A DNA stretch of 64,000 bases, from positions 1,240,001 through 1,304,000 of the forward strand of contig CM066304.1 of NCBI GenBank assembly GCA_033807695.1. The letters are read 5' to 3'. This document shows positions 1 to 11,385 of this stretch, one piece after another. Within the stretch, counting starts at the first letter, position 1; the number at the start of each line of letters is the position of its first letter. A model generated the notes under the pieces. It made no database searches and was not told the origin of the DNA. It saw only the letters and a list, made by a program, of their open reading frames with translations. The translations under genes and the position numbers were made by a program. Source of the stretch: Daedaleopsis sinensis. Lineage: Eukaryota; Basidiomycota; Agaricomycetes; Polyporales; Polyporaceae.

Positions 1-2
1 TA

Positions 3-622
3 GAAGGTGTATTCTTCTCCGCATCTTTTGCCGTGCTGTTTTGGTTTCGAGAGCGGAACTTGCTGCCCGGACTCACCTTCTCGAACGAGTTGATTGCGCG
101 AGACGAGGGTCAGCACACCGCGTTCGCGTGTTTGCTGTACCAGCATCTCCCGTCCCGTCTCCCTACTCGTCTCGTGAATACCATGGTGTCCGAGGCCGTA
201 ACGATGGAGCACCAGTTCTTCGCCGGTGCGTCGTACCGAAGGTGGCCCATATACCCGATACTAAACATGGCATCCAGCTTCTTTACCGGAACCTCTTCCC
301 GGCATGAACGCGGAGCTCATGCGAGACTACGTGGAGTATGTCGCGGATTTCCTGCTCCTCCGCCTCGGCCACCCGGCCCTGTTCAATAAGGCCAATCCGG
401 TGAGCGACTCGCACCCCGTGTCAACTGCTCCTCGGATGATGCAGGTCGCGATCTGCCTGGGACAGTTGTTTCACAGTTCTGTCGCTGACGAATATTTAGT
501 TCCCTTTCATGGAACGTACTGCGATCGACGTGAAAACGAACTTCTTCGAGCGACCGGTGAGCGAGTATCACGGCGCGACGGTTCATCCGTGGATGTCGTC
601 GGGGCATAGCAGCCTTATCTGA
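3..622 (+). CDS. RNR2: Ribonucleotide reductase small subunit (R2), 3' part; 5' end outside window
   Basis: This is the C-terminal part of the class I ribonucleotide reductase small subunit, the di-iron/tyrosyl-radical partner that makes dNTPs with R1. Exons 3-225, 278-399 and 500-622 join in frame through introns of 52 and 100 nt with GT-AG ends. The first exon reads EGVFFSASFAVLFWF, then GLTFSNELIARDEGQHTAF. These carry the iron-ligand Glu of EG.FFS and the Glu and His of DEGxH. Later exons give GMNAELMRDYVEYVADFLL and the KTNFFERPVSEYH signature. The radical tyrosine lies upstream of the window. After SEYH the protein ends within about 17 residues, and the usual eukaryotic acidic/aromatic C-terminal tail that docks on R1 is not visible. 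Either the tail is lost or a further 3' intron was missed. Sequence divergence is high for a housekeeping R2. Family assignment is secure; the 3' end is not. Confidence 0.88.
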
Positions 623-3600
623 AAGGGCACGAGCATCGTGAAGGCGAAGATAGGCTGGGCGTCGGGGCAGGTTCCGTGCTTCGCCCGGTTCAACAGACGA
701 CAGGACAACTTTGTACGGTCTAGTTAGCTGTATAGTACACGAAATGATTTCGACTCAGTGAGCTCGGGCGACTCGTCTCGACCTGCACGGAGTGACGGCG
801 GACTCTCACCTGTAGTGTGTCGAACGAGTCGGACCACGTGACACGTACCAGCATCGACCTCCGCGGGCTCTACTTGAATGATGGTCGGTGGTGGTATATG
901 GCTTAATTTCCGGCAGCAGCGAGCGGAAGGGAGCCTTCCAGCTTCCATCAGAGCGGTCGTAGTAGACGCGCATGGACTGGCCGAACTTGCGGTCTTTTCG
1001 AGGGTTACAGTGCACTGCTCCATCAACGGTCCGTGTTCGCGTCGTCGAGTAGGCACAAACCGTACACGTCACTCTACACTAGTGGTAGACACACACCGGA
1101 CTGGTTGGATTGTATGATCTGCTACAGTGATGAGACTGCTACGTCCGATGACGGCGCCCTTACTCTGTTGCCTGTTATTGTTCCTCGTCTGCCCATGAGC
1201 GCGGTTGAGGCGCGCGTATGGTGGTGCGAGACGTGATCGTCGTGGAAGTGTGGAGAGAGTTTCGCAGTGAGCGACGTTGCATGTCAGGCTGTCCCTCTCC
1301 CTGACAGCGGTTATACCCGCACGACGTATGTGAGCGTGTGGCAGGAATCGGAAAGTTATGAGATCTCATACCGCCGGTACACAGACCAAAAGGCCTGACT
1401 GTCGGGATCTCGCTGGGTCGGGAATACACTGTTCCACAACCACGCGACGGCGGACAAAGTCGACGGTCTGTTCGCGTAGTTTCAGTGTACCGCAGTTACG
1501 GACTAGTGCAGGCACCTACCGCGACACAGTGGCAGGCGAGCGACAACAAGTAGGAGAAGCCGGACCACAGTGGCAGCGGAGTTTTTCCGGCCCGTGCCAC
1601 GTATCTCCACGACCGAGTCGTCCGAGACCGGGATAAATCGTTGCTTGCGCTTCGTCCGGCGTCTCATGTTCGTCGTTTGCTGACCGGCGCGTTGTACAGC
1701 TACCGCCTGAATCATGAGCTTGATGACAAGCAGTTACTGAGTGGTACATCTCGGCCGCGTCTTCGCCGAAGGAGGCCTGCACGTGTTCAGTCAACTACGT
1801 CTCGGCGACGCTCATAAATTCCACGTCTGTCGTGTTCGGACCACCTTCGAATGACTTGGTGTACGTGGAACCATTTTCATCTACCGTCCTTGTCTTCCTT
1901 CGTTTTATGGTGCGTTGTTATGAGGCTGGATTGCGATGTTAGCATCGGCGATCTTGCATTCTCCGCGTGCCTGCTCGGACCAGAGAGTTCATGACCACGC
2001 TTACCGGATTTATCATAATGTATATCGCAGCTACCCCACTGCCAATGTCTACACTGTATCGGCGACCCGTCTTGGACATTGCACAGCACGTTCGTAACAT
2101 GTTTGTGTTGCTGTCGAGAACGACGGCATCTGCATGGAGCACAAGGTCCGTTGCTGGAGCCGTCAACGTTCGAAGTTCGGACTCGCGAGCACGCGTCCTT
2201 TGGATGCGCGAAAGGTTAACGTTTTTAGCCTCTAGTGGACCATGTACACGCGTGTGTCCCCGGACAGGCCATCTGACATGATGATAAGACCGCTGCGATG
2301 TGAGAGATGACTGCGTTAACGCACCAACCGAGTCGACCGTATTTATTCACGGTACTGGGTGGTGGGATGGGATATGAAGTCGCGAATGAGTAGCGACGGA
2401 TGGAGCCAGAGTCACGAAAGGGGGTGTTTGCTCTCCCGCCACGTAAATAGCCTATGTAACGATATCTGTCATGCTTGATTGTCCGAGGGATTCGAAGGGG
2501 ATCCCGGTACGTGCGGGGCATCGGATAATGGAGGTCCATCGTAGAACGTAGTTGGGGGGGAGCGCAGGGCGACGACTCACCGGTAACTAACATTGAAGTT
2601 CCGCAGTGAGAAACTGTTCCAGCCTCGGCACGCGAATCGGCCCCGCCGCAGGGCGACAAACACCTTAGGACCGTTTTGACAAGTCGTCAAAGTTCGCGGA
2701 CATGCATGTAGAGGTCGGAAGAGCTTCGCTTTTTGCTGGTCGGCGGACAAGACTCGGCGACTCGGATGACGAATCATGCGTATGCGGTCCACGCACTGCG
2801 GGGATATGCATGGTCCGTTGTTCACGGTCGTAACCCGGTTCTATCCACGTAGCCGCGAGCGCGGTGGATGTCTCGTGGTCGGCCGGCTGTCTGTGCTCTC
2901 AGTGCTGTGAACCACGAGTTGCTGGAACCGCACACGAGATATCAGTTCAAGTGCCCGTGGCATATCGGGAAGAGGTCAACACTTGACGTCTCACCGCAGA
3001 GTGAACCGATATCGCTGGATTTCTGGGCAGAGATGCAGAGGAGAAAGCCGCTGAGGCCCATGCAGTAGACCGTAGGCGTATTGTCGGCCGACGGTACGGA
3101 CGTAACGACGCTATGGACGACACGTCGCTGCGGAGGCCGCGCAGGCACAGAAAAACCCGACGCGGTCGGGGAATTAGTCATGATGTATCTACTTCCAAAT
3201 CGGTACGTGTCTCCGACGTCCAATATGAGACGCTACCCCTCCACTGCCCCCGGACGACCCGTTTTCCTTCTTGCTACTGTCACGCATTTTATCTGTTTCG
3301 TGCATCTATCCCTGCTAGCACGCAATGCTTCAGTATACTTCCGTGAGTCCTTTCCACCGGACTTCGTGCTAGATAGGCCTAACCGAAACACCGAACAGAT
3401 CTCTATAATGGACTTAATCGTCCTCTATCGCGCCGGTCGAGATTCTCTACCTGCGACTGGCAGAGTCCAAGTGGAGCGACAATAGCAGCTAGCATGCATG
3501 ACGGAGTGTGGTACGGCAAACGGGAGGGATTGAGCCTCTTGCAAGGCAGGACTACTCAGGTATGGTACCACAAACAGACTGTCTGCACCGAGCACTTCCA

Positions 3601-4886
3601 TCCTCATCTCGAGCTCTTCGCTCTGCAGCAGGCGACTGGGTGTGCCGGAGTGCTACTGTCTGGGAGCTCCTTTGCAATGGTTTTCTTAGACGCGGTGTGT
3701 TCCACTCTCCGTTCTCGGGACGCGGAGCAGTCGCCTCGAACGCGATTGTTGGTATGGGGAGGAACGTAACGTCGGACCTCTCCTCTCTGCGCGGAGTTAC
3801 TCTGACGATATAGTTCTGCTCCATCCCTGTCAACGCCGTACCGGTACATTTGCCTTCTAGGACGAACCCTTCTACACTAGCTTCCGAAGTTCACGAGATG
3901 CCGGAAACATTCGCAGTCTTGTCTCGTACGGACTTTGCGACTCCCTTCTGCGGGTTTAGCATCGCGTACTAACGGCTGGCCATGACGTTGGGGGTACGTC
4001 CTTCATTGACCGTGTATCCATGCCATCTGATCACCCGAATTACAGTGCCGGGCGACGTCGTAGCGTTCACTACGTACCCGTGCTACGAATCACGTATCGT
4101 GCGCATGCTACGCACAAATCTGAAACAAGTCACGCACAATCGTCGTCGTCGTGTGTTCGGAAATTTCGATTCAGTTATGCCACGTCGTCTGTTCACTTAA
4201 ATGTTATCTGTCCTCGTTTCCAGGTACGCGCCGAGGGCGACGTATGAGTGGTAATTATACCCTAGGTACGTGGACGCGTCGACGGGTGCAACTTTCGGCT
4301 GGAGACCTTTTGAATCTCGAAGTCGGTGCCCCTCCCCCCCAGCTCTGCGGTCTCGGACATTCGACTTCAATGGCTATAGAAGCGGAACGGCAGCCTATAT
4401 CTCGGCGACACACCACGTGAGGCCGCTGCGTCGAATAATACCCAACAATACGACATATATTGTTTTCCAAAGATCCGCGTTGGCGCTGTGCCGCGGCACC
4501 GCGAGCTCTCCCACACTGCAAGCTAATCTCACAGTAGTTCGCGCGACGATCCTCCTCGACGCGAAGTGAAATTGGAACAGTGGCTTCTACTGTCAGTAGA
4601 ACGCGCGCGTATGTCTACCGATGACGAATCCGCATTCAGGCCACAAGAAATCGGATGCTATATCTCGGAGCTACTTCTGAAATTGGCGAGATGACTCGCG
4701 AGCGTTCTGGCGTCGCTATTGTATGGTGGCCGCGATGCCCACACCACGTATCGGTATGTTCACATCCCGACCTCCCCTACGTTTCTCTGGTCCGGGTCGA
4801 GACTGAGCAGTCGCTGACACAGTCTCAGAACATGGGCGTCATCGATGATATCCTAGTAGAACGCGCGGTTCGTGACTCTATTCGTT
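623..4886. other. 4.3 kb with no recognisable gene
   Basis: Short open frames occur on both strands, none above about 145 codons, and none shows a motif, family resemblance or convincing exon chain. The DNA is not low-complexity and contains many CpG and CGTAC strings, like the coding stretches around it. It may hold unrecognised, very divergent intron-rich genes or decayed sequence; I see nothing I can support. Confidence 0.5.
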
Positions 4887-6005
4887 CTACGTCGACACAA
4901 CGCTCACCTCGAGGGCCCTCAGTCGCAGCACGTCTTGATACTCTGCGGCATCCTTCCATCCGCGTCGGGCCACAGTCACGATGTATGTCGAGTCCGAGGC
5001 TTGACGCAGTTCCCTCGCGAATCGATCGCCCGTCCTATATACCAGGTTCCTCGGCAAGGGACCCAGAACGCGCTGCAGGGCCGCGAAGCGCATCGCCGGT
5101 GAGGAGGACTGGGGGAACAACTTCTGACCGAGATGCAGTTCTGCGAAGACACATCCAAGACCGAACAGGTCCACCTGCGGACCCCATTCGAGAGCTAGAC
5201 AGAGTCATTCAGCATCCATAAGGAGCGGGATATCAGAAACTCTTACCCATCGTGACCTCCGGTGCACGGTACGCACTCGATCCAATCGCAGCGTGGCCGA
5301 AATCGTCGTCGACGAGTGCGTCCTCGAAATCAATAATGAAGACTCTCGGTGGTCGGACATCCGCGACCTTCAGATGCTGTCCGGTACAGTGGTTGGCGTC
5401 GCCGTCGAGACACTGCAGCATCGACTTACCGAGGCGGGGCAACTATTATCGTGAAGCTCGAGCAGCCGAGTAAGGTTCTCGTTCTCCAATAGAACGTTCT
5501 CCGGCTTAATGTCTGTGTGGATGACGGACAAACCGTGCAAGACTGTTCCCAGCATCAGGCACCCTGGCGAGCTCGTCTGACGGGTCTGCTCACTCACATG
5601 CGATTCCGGCAAGAAGCTGTTCCTGGATCGCTTCGAAGACGCCGCGCGGAAGTGGACATGGACCAGGTCGCGCGATGACCTTAGCGAGTGTAGGGCCCGC
5701 GCACTGGAATACAATGAAACGCTTCGGACCTTCGTCGGCTTCATCAAGCAGGTCCAGGAACGTCCTGCTCTCGTGCATGGCCGCTTGTGGCTGGAAAGAC
5801 ACCGGAACGAGATGAGACACTCACCTTCGTCGGTCGTCTCCACTCCTCATGACCCTCCTGTATACCTCCCTCTCCACCTCGAGGCATCCTGCGTCCTTTG
5901 GAAGCCCTTCGAAAAGCTTGATCGCGACCACCCTACCATCGAAAGTTCGCGTCGCCCGGCGTACTGTACCCGTACGACCTTCTCCTAGGATACCGCGCAG
6001 TTCAT
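4887..6005 (-). CDS. LAMMER/CLK-like protein kinase with DFE in place of DFG
   Basis: This is a protein kinase on the minus strand, read through exons of about 5825-6005, 5598-5790, 5542 downwards and on to 4887, with GT-AG introns of 34 to about 55 nt. In order it shows the glycine loop LGEGRTGTV, the VAIK lysine, an alpha-C Glu (EVERE), the catalytic loop HTDIKPENVLLEN, the metal loop IIDFEDALVDDD, SAYRAPEV and DLFGLGCVFAELHLGQKLFP. The HTD form of HRD and the segment RFAALQRVLGPLP (compare the LAMMER hallmark EHLAMMERILGPLP) place it near LAMMER/CLK kinases, which phosphorylate SR splicing factors. Two things are odd: the DFG glycine is Glu, and the LAMMER hallmark is eroded. The catalytic Lys, both Asp residues and the loop Asn remain, so activity is possible. 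The N-terminal exon(s) upstream of 6005 and the exact C-terminus are unresolved. Confidence 0.82.
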
Positions 6006-6495
6006 CTGCAACGGCGATGGATCAGCCGCCGCGGCCATGCCTGAAGATCACGCCAGAACGCACAACGCGGATGCGAAGCCATGGGAAAGGTTTGAGAGCA
6101 CAGAGATAGGTCGCGTACCAGAATACGAGGAAGTGACTGTTGGCGCCCGGTCGCTTGCAGTTGCAGGGTTTGGCTCCCGGCGCCGCGGAGAACATGCCGA
6201 GCAACCACCAGCTGGGCACTACAGGGTTTTCCCAACACCACGGCGATCACCTGTCTCTTCCTGTGAGTTCCCGACCAGCGCAGAGGTGCCGGAAATTGTG
6301 ACATCCCGGATAAGCAAGACTCATGGCATCGACTCCACTCTCCCACTTCTTGCCGCGCATTACTTGCACCGACGAGGATCCGGTCGCTTCATTGTGTTAG
6401 CCACGGCGGTACTTTGTACATCCAGAATACATCGCACCAGACTCCCACCCGCGCGCAGCTTCAGTTGTGCACGTTGTAAGCCGGCCGGGCCACAT

Positions 6496-6502
6496 TATAA
6501 AA
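6496..6502 (+). promoter_or_regulatory. TATA-like box
   Basis: TATAAAA lies about 280 bp before the ATG at 6778. A plausible 5' UTR intron (GTAAGT at about 6590) lies between them. The position fits a core promoter for the F-box-like gene, but the transcription start is not known. Confidence 0.35.
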
Positions 6503-6777
6503 CCCGTAGCATAGGTATTTATTCCTGACGACAATTGTACACTCAGCATTTTCCTTCCGCACTGCGCACCGCTCAGAATACTACTCGGTAAGTGCTACCG
6601 CTTGTCATAATCGCGACCCAGCTTCTCACCAGAGGACGTGCAGCACCGCCCTCTATATGTCGTTTCTGGGTATCACTCGCCGTCCTTTCATCCTGCCTGC
6701 CGCATCCGTGCAAGCTGACGCAGCGTCGCTCGTGTACGCAGACGCCGTTACGCGTGGATGATCTCGGAGCTGATCTA

Positions 6778-7851
6778 ATGCACAGTAGAAACGCGTACCT
6801 TGCGTCTCTCGTAGCCGACCATATGGACATACTTACCCTCACCACTTGGCGTACGACTTGTCGCGCGAATTACATCCACGTATCCAACGCACTCCGTCGA
6901 TCCCTCCTGCATATCATTCTCCGGTTCATCCCTCGGGCGCGCGAGTTCGCACGGCTGCTCACTGACTGCCACGGCGCTGTGGGCGGGGAAGCAGCCCTTG
7001 CATTCGTCTTGCGCGCCCTAGACATGGACCCTCCTATCCTCGAGGTCTTCGTCGATAGAACTTGGTTCGAGATATTCGTCGATCTTCTCTGCAACTCCCC
7101 CACGTTCGCTCCTATCGTTAGGATGCAGATCATGATCCCTCTCCCAGAGAACTACGTTCGCAATCGACTCGCTCGCCGACGCGCCGTGTTCTCCGGCAGG
7201 AACGGGAAATCCATCTACATTTACGAGTCCACCACGATGAGCCCCTGCTCTCCAATCAGCCGAACGTGGACATCCTCCCTCATGAACTTCGTCACTGAGC
7301 ACTCGTACGGTTGTGCTTACCCGTCCCTGACTCTCTCCCGCCGCGGTCTACTGTCGGATGTCCTCGGGCGAAGCCACACTGTTGTGGACCTCCACGCTCG
7401 ACGGAGACTGGAAGGAGCGGGATTCACCTTCCATACGTCGCCCAACGTGTGGGAAGGGAGCGGTCCTACTTGGTCCTCTTCTACCCTCCTATCCGCCTGC
7501 CTACGCCGTGCATTCATTTGCCCGGACCAGGCCCGAATGTTTCAAGACACTGGATCCCTCGTAGGACTCCTCGATCCCTTGCAAGTCGGTCCTCCGACGC
7601 TTCGTCGACGCTTCGTGCCGCCTTACGGCCCAATGCCAGTATGGAGGATGTGGAGTTCGAATCATTGCGATTCCGGATGTGCGTCATTCGACCCCGTCCT
7701 CCCGAGTGGAGTGGTCTCCGTGCTGGCTCTAGAACCGCTTCTGATGCCCGTGCCAGAAGACGACCGCGTTGACAGAACCGTGGTGTGGCCCGCCCAGATC
7801 GCGCACGTCATCAGACACGGGCGTGGGCACCGGCGGCGATGGACTTTGTAG
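6778..7851 (+). CDS. F-box-like protein with degenerate nucleotidyltransferase-fold region
   Basis: This is an open frame of about 357 codons from the ATG at 6778. The first 45 residues resemble an F-box-like helical segment (YLASLVADHMDILTLTTW, then a Cys/Arg-rich helix). Next comes a block equivalent to the GS...DLD block of the gene at 8323: HGAVGGEAALAFVL followed by LEVFVDRTWFEIFVDLL. In that sister gene the block reads GAIISGSVALEFF and PTDLDLYVPDHTF, the form expected of a nucleotidyltransferase fold. Here the GS has become GG and the acidic DxD pair is missing, so catalysis looks unlikely. Proteins of this plan recur in agaricomycete genomes, and no function is established as far as I know. 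F-box proteins normally recruit substrates to SCF ubiquitin ligases; that role is inferred. The second half has a less protein-like composition, and an intron or 3' decay is possible. Confidence 0.5.
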   Translation: MHSRNAYLASLVADHMDILTLTTWRTTCRANYIHVSNALRRSLLHIILRFIPRAREFARLLTDCHGAVGGEAALAFVLRALDMDPPILEVFVDRTWFEIFVDLLCNSPTFAPIVRMQIMIPLPENYVRNRLARRRAVFSGRNGKSIYIYESTTMSPCSPISRTWTSSLMNFVTEHSYGCAYPSLTLSRRGLLSDVLGRSHTVVDLHARRRLEGAGFTFHTSPNVWEGSGPTWSSSTLLSACLRRAFICPDQARMFQDTGSLVGLLDPLQVGPPTLRRRFVPPYGPMPVWRMWSSNHCDSGCASFDPVLPSGVVSVLALEPLLMPVPEDDRVDRTVVWPAQIAHVIRHGRGHRRRWTL

Positions 7852-8322
7852 TGTGGTTCCCTGAACGTAGTGGGTGTGACCAAGTCAGAATCCGATTCAT
7901 ATCTTCTCCAGCAGTTAAGCGGCCATGGTTATGTTCGTTACAATAATAACACGGGTGGATCCCGCCACCAACACAGATCGTCTATTTGACAGCCTGAGAC
8001 TCGTGAGTTTCAGATCTCCGCCGTTCTCACAGTCCAATTTATCCCAAATTGGAAATACACGTTGACGGGTCTTCCCGATCAAAGGTAGATCGGCACAGTC
8101 CCGCGCTCCACTTGACCATGTATGGTCTTGCCCATATTCGCCGACGCAGATCTGTCTCCACTGCTCCATCCCTCACGGTCAGTTAATGGAATACTCGCGG
8201 GCACAGTACGAAGACTCGGCGCCCTCCGTCCTCCGCAAGGCTAACTGTAAAGGATACAGGGACGGTCAGTAACCGAACCGTGCTCCTTCCCCACCCACCC
8301 CCCGACTGTATCGAGAGACGCG

Positions 8323-9368
8323 ATGAATGTCGACGACGACGTGGACGCGACCCCAAGCGGCGACACGAGATCCGATATATCTGCAACGCCTCCCCTCGGT
8401 CCGCCCGAGGTCGGTGCAGACGTAGTGGAGCCCCTACCGGTAGAGTATGGCCGCGTTTCTCGTTCCCCCTCGTTGGTACTGACCACATATGCACGTCTAG
8501 CGTCCCATCGGAAATCCTGTTCCTCATCATCGGGCATTCCCCATTTACGACGTTGCTCCGGTGGCGGCGAACATCCAAGGCGTGCTACACATCTGTAGCT
8601 ATCGAGCTGCGCGCCCGCTACGAGCGATGCATCCGCCCGTTTGTCGCCGACATCCCCGCGTTCGATCACGCACTACGGCAGTACGGCGCGATCATTTCGG
8701 GATCAGTGGCGCTCGAGTTCTTCGTACAGCCTACGGATTGGGTGCCGACCGACCTTGATCTCTATGTCCCTGATCACACTTTCGACGACTTCGTCACCGC
8801 CTTGACGACTACCCCCGGCATTGATTTCACTCCTACCGACGCGCCCACGGTCAAGAGGACCTGTTCTACCACCGCGCGCCGCGGGCTGTTGAAGTGCCTG
8901 CGACGTTTCGAGACACCCACCGGGCGTTCCGTGGACCTCATTCGTAGTCCGCGCAGGTCCCCTGTCATTCCTTTGCTGGGCTTCTGGTCCACCCTCGTCA
9001 TGAACTTCCTTACCCCGGACGGCGCGGCCTGCGGATTCCCGGATAGCACCCTGGACCTCGTAGCGTTCGTACGCGCAGGCCCACTGCCCGGCCGTGCGCG
9101 TCAAGCGGTAGTAAAGTACGAGGGTCGAGGGTTTGTTGTGTTGCAGGATAGCTGGTGGCCTGGAGAGAACGGCGTGACCGTGCGTACATTTCGATACTTT
9201 GGCGAGCCCGATGCGGTCGTGGTCGACTTCCGGCTCGACGTCAACCACCCCCAGCCACGATTTCCCATCACTCCGACGTCCACTGGCTGGCATATCTGTC
9301 GCCTGTATCCTCCATGGGCAAGTGCTCCGCTTCATCCTCTCAACTTGCGCGCTGAGCGTATTACGTAG
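8323..9368 (+). CDS. F-box-like protein with nucleotidyltransferase-fold GS/DxD motif
   Basis: The well-supported part runs from about 8490 to the stop at 9368. It opens with an F-box-like segment (VPSEILFLIIGHSPFTTLL, then WRRTSKACYTSV). A nucleotidyltransferase-like core follows, YGAIISGSVALEFF then WVPTDLDLYVPDHTFDDFV, where the GS and DLD pair are the residues expected of a Pol-beta-type fold. The remaining 170 residues include STLVMNFLTPDGAACGFP and look like a conserved C-terminal half. The start is uncertain: the ATG at 8323 opens an acidic N-terminus in a different frame that would need an intron before about 8500. A tandem relative lies upstream at 6778. Substrate unknown. A ubiquitin-ligase adaptor role is inferred from the F-box only. 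Confidence 0.6.
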
Positions 9369-10252
9369 GTCGCGGGAACATCCTCGCGCCAAGGGCCCGG
9401 CGTACACCCGCCTGTCCCGAACGCTTAACGACGCAGTGTCGTCCCAACGCCGCCCCGATTATATGGACCTAGCTACCTCGCGCCTCTTGCCGTCCCCGTT
9501 GTAATGTACGCTCCATGCGCCGTGCGCAATCTCGCGCCGAGACTGGTCTGGAATCATGCTATCGCCGTACGACTCGTCCTCCATGCCTTTTCCACCTGTA
9601 CATTAGGTCTCCCGGTACCGTGACCTTCGTCGTTGACTCAATCGCGCTGGCCTGTCCCACAGTACATATATCAAACTGGACCCTGCTCGGAACGTTCATG
9701 CTCCACTGTCGCAGCGCAAACCTTCCAAACCTGACTTCATCGACTACATTACGAGCCTGAACCCTCTCCGTGACATCGGAACACGAGTGTGCCCTTCTCG
9801 CGGCGGCTCCAATGTCTGCAACGGCGTTCTGTGAACCTACACAAGATTGGAACGGGAACATTCAGGTCCCCGTCTTCGCCGCTCTTCGAGCCGGCTATTG
9901 CCAGCTGGGAATGCATGCATTGTCCGACGTTGGACCCCAGTGCAGGTAGCCACGCGGACAGACTCACGTAAAGCTCGTCTTTCGGCTGCCACGACCCGAG
10001 TGGACTATCGACGATCGTGTCTAGTACTTCCCGATAACCATCTCCATCCATCCACACCGCGGCGACTCGAGCGAACGACGAGAGCTGGTACCCTCTACCT
10101 CTCCCACCAATCACCCTCCACAGCCACGTACCACGTCGACAATGACCGCGGTGCGCCCGCCGACAAGTTCTACTACTTGTTTGCTTATTGATCTTGGTCG
10201 CGCGCAGCTACCCTCTATACGTACTGTCGTAGACTTGGACTTGGACCTGACT
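9369..10252. other. Intergenic stretch, nothing recognised
   Basis: It contains only short overlapping frames without motifs. A CTCTATAC string at about 10211-10218 could serve as a weak TATA-like element for the gene starting at 10253. Confidence 0.4.
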
Positions 10253-11385
10253 ATGCGACGGCCGCCGTGCTACTGTTGTCACAATGCTGGCCTTCCGGTA
10301 ACAACTTACAACCTCTACGATGCGGACCGATACTCAGTCCTGACGCTAATTGTTCCACAGTGCTTCGGCGACATTCATAATCCATGCAAACGATGCCTAG
10401 GACTAAACCGCCCGTGCGATCGCGGCCGAGCAAACCATTGTCTCCACTTTGCATGTGCCTACAGCGATGACGTTTTTCTCAACCCCGCCCTCCACGCGTC
10501 CAGTTCCAATGCAGTGAGGACCGGCCATCCTTTGGACGTAGACCGTGCTGAGCACGTACCACTGTCTGCACCCCCGGATATCGGTTCGGAGACGGAAGTG
10601 GCGTCGCCACCTTCCTCACATCCACTCGCAGTACTGTCCGCCGCATGCGAACTGCGCTATCCCGACTCGTCCTCCTCCGAATCACCGCGCTCGCCGAGCT
10701 TACCTCAACTGGACGCGCCTTCCCCGCGATTCCCACTCCGCCTGATATACGAGTGTGTCGACTCCGATGAGGATGGTGAGTGGTCGGGTCCCGTAACGCG
10801 GATGCCTTCCGCTTCATCGGATTCTGTTCGGGCCGTGGCGGATGTTGTGCAACGCAGCGGTTCGCGTCATGATTCGCCGACGCGTGCGCCATGGTTGCCC
10901 TCGCGGATCACTCAGGTTCGCTCATCCGATCCGCGTTAGTACGGTACCGCGCTTATGAGCTTGTTCTATCGCAGTCGCCATCGCGTACCATTGTCTCGTC
11001 TACGGGCAACGACATTATCTGTCGCGCGCAGCCAGCGCACGACTACGATGTGGCGGTGTCTCCCCGTGGACGCAGTCCTCTCGGCTCAGAAGTCGCGCCG
11101 CCGATGCGCGTACACTCCGCCTCCCCGAACGTCTCTGAGTGGGCCGACGAATCGCTCTGCATCACGAGCGCGAGTGCGTCGGCCGTGGACCGGTTGCGAT
11201 CAATATCTGTCCTTTCCCCGCCTCCGACCTCAAGCTCTCCTGTGCGAATCGAACGCCTGGGAGTGAAGCGTCGCGCGCCATCGACAGAGGTACGAACTCG
11301 TTCTTTCGATCCGGAATTGCTACCTATACCTGCTTGCAGCTTCGGCGTTCACCTCGCACGTCCAAGCGCGCGACATCGGAACTAA
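10253..11385 (+). CDS. Cysteine-rich (putative zinc-binding) Ser/Pro-rich protein
   Basis: Two exons, 10253-10915 and 10975-11385, join in phase 0 through a 59-nt intron (GTTCGC...GCAG) to give about 357 residues. The N-terminal 70 residues contain a dense cysteine array: CYCC near residue 6, then PCKRCLGLNRPCDRGRANHC and a following Cys. The CxxC..C..C spacing suggests a small zinc-binding module, somewhat like the short Cys clusters in agaricomycete regulators but not a standard Zn2Cys6 domain. From about residue 80 the chain is Ser/Pro/Asp-rich and probably disordered, with runs such as SSSSESPRSPS and VDSDEDGE. That composition continues across the splice, which supports the intron. The product could be a nuclear or DNA/RNA-binding protein, but I do not recognise a named family. 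The true 3' end may lie beyond another intron. Confidence 0.5.
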
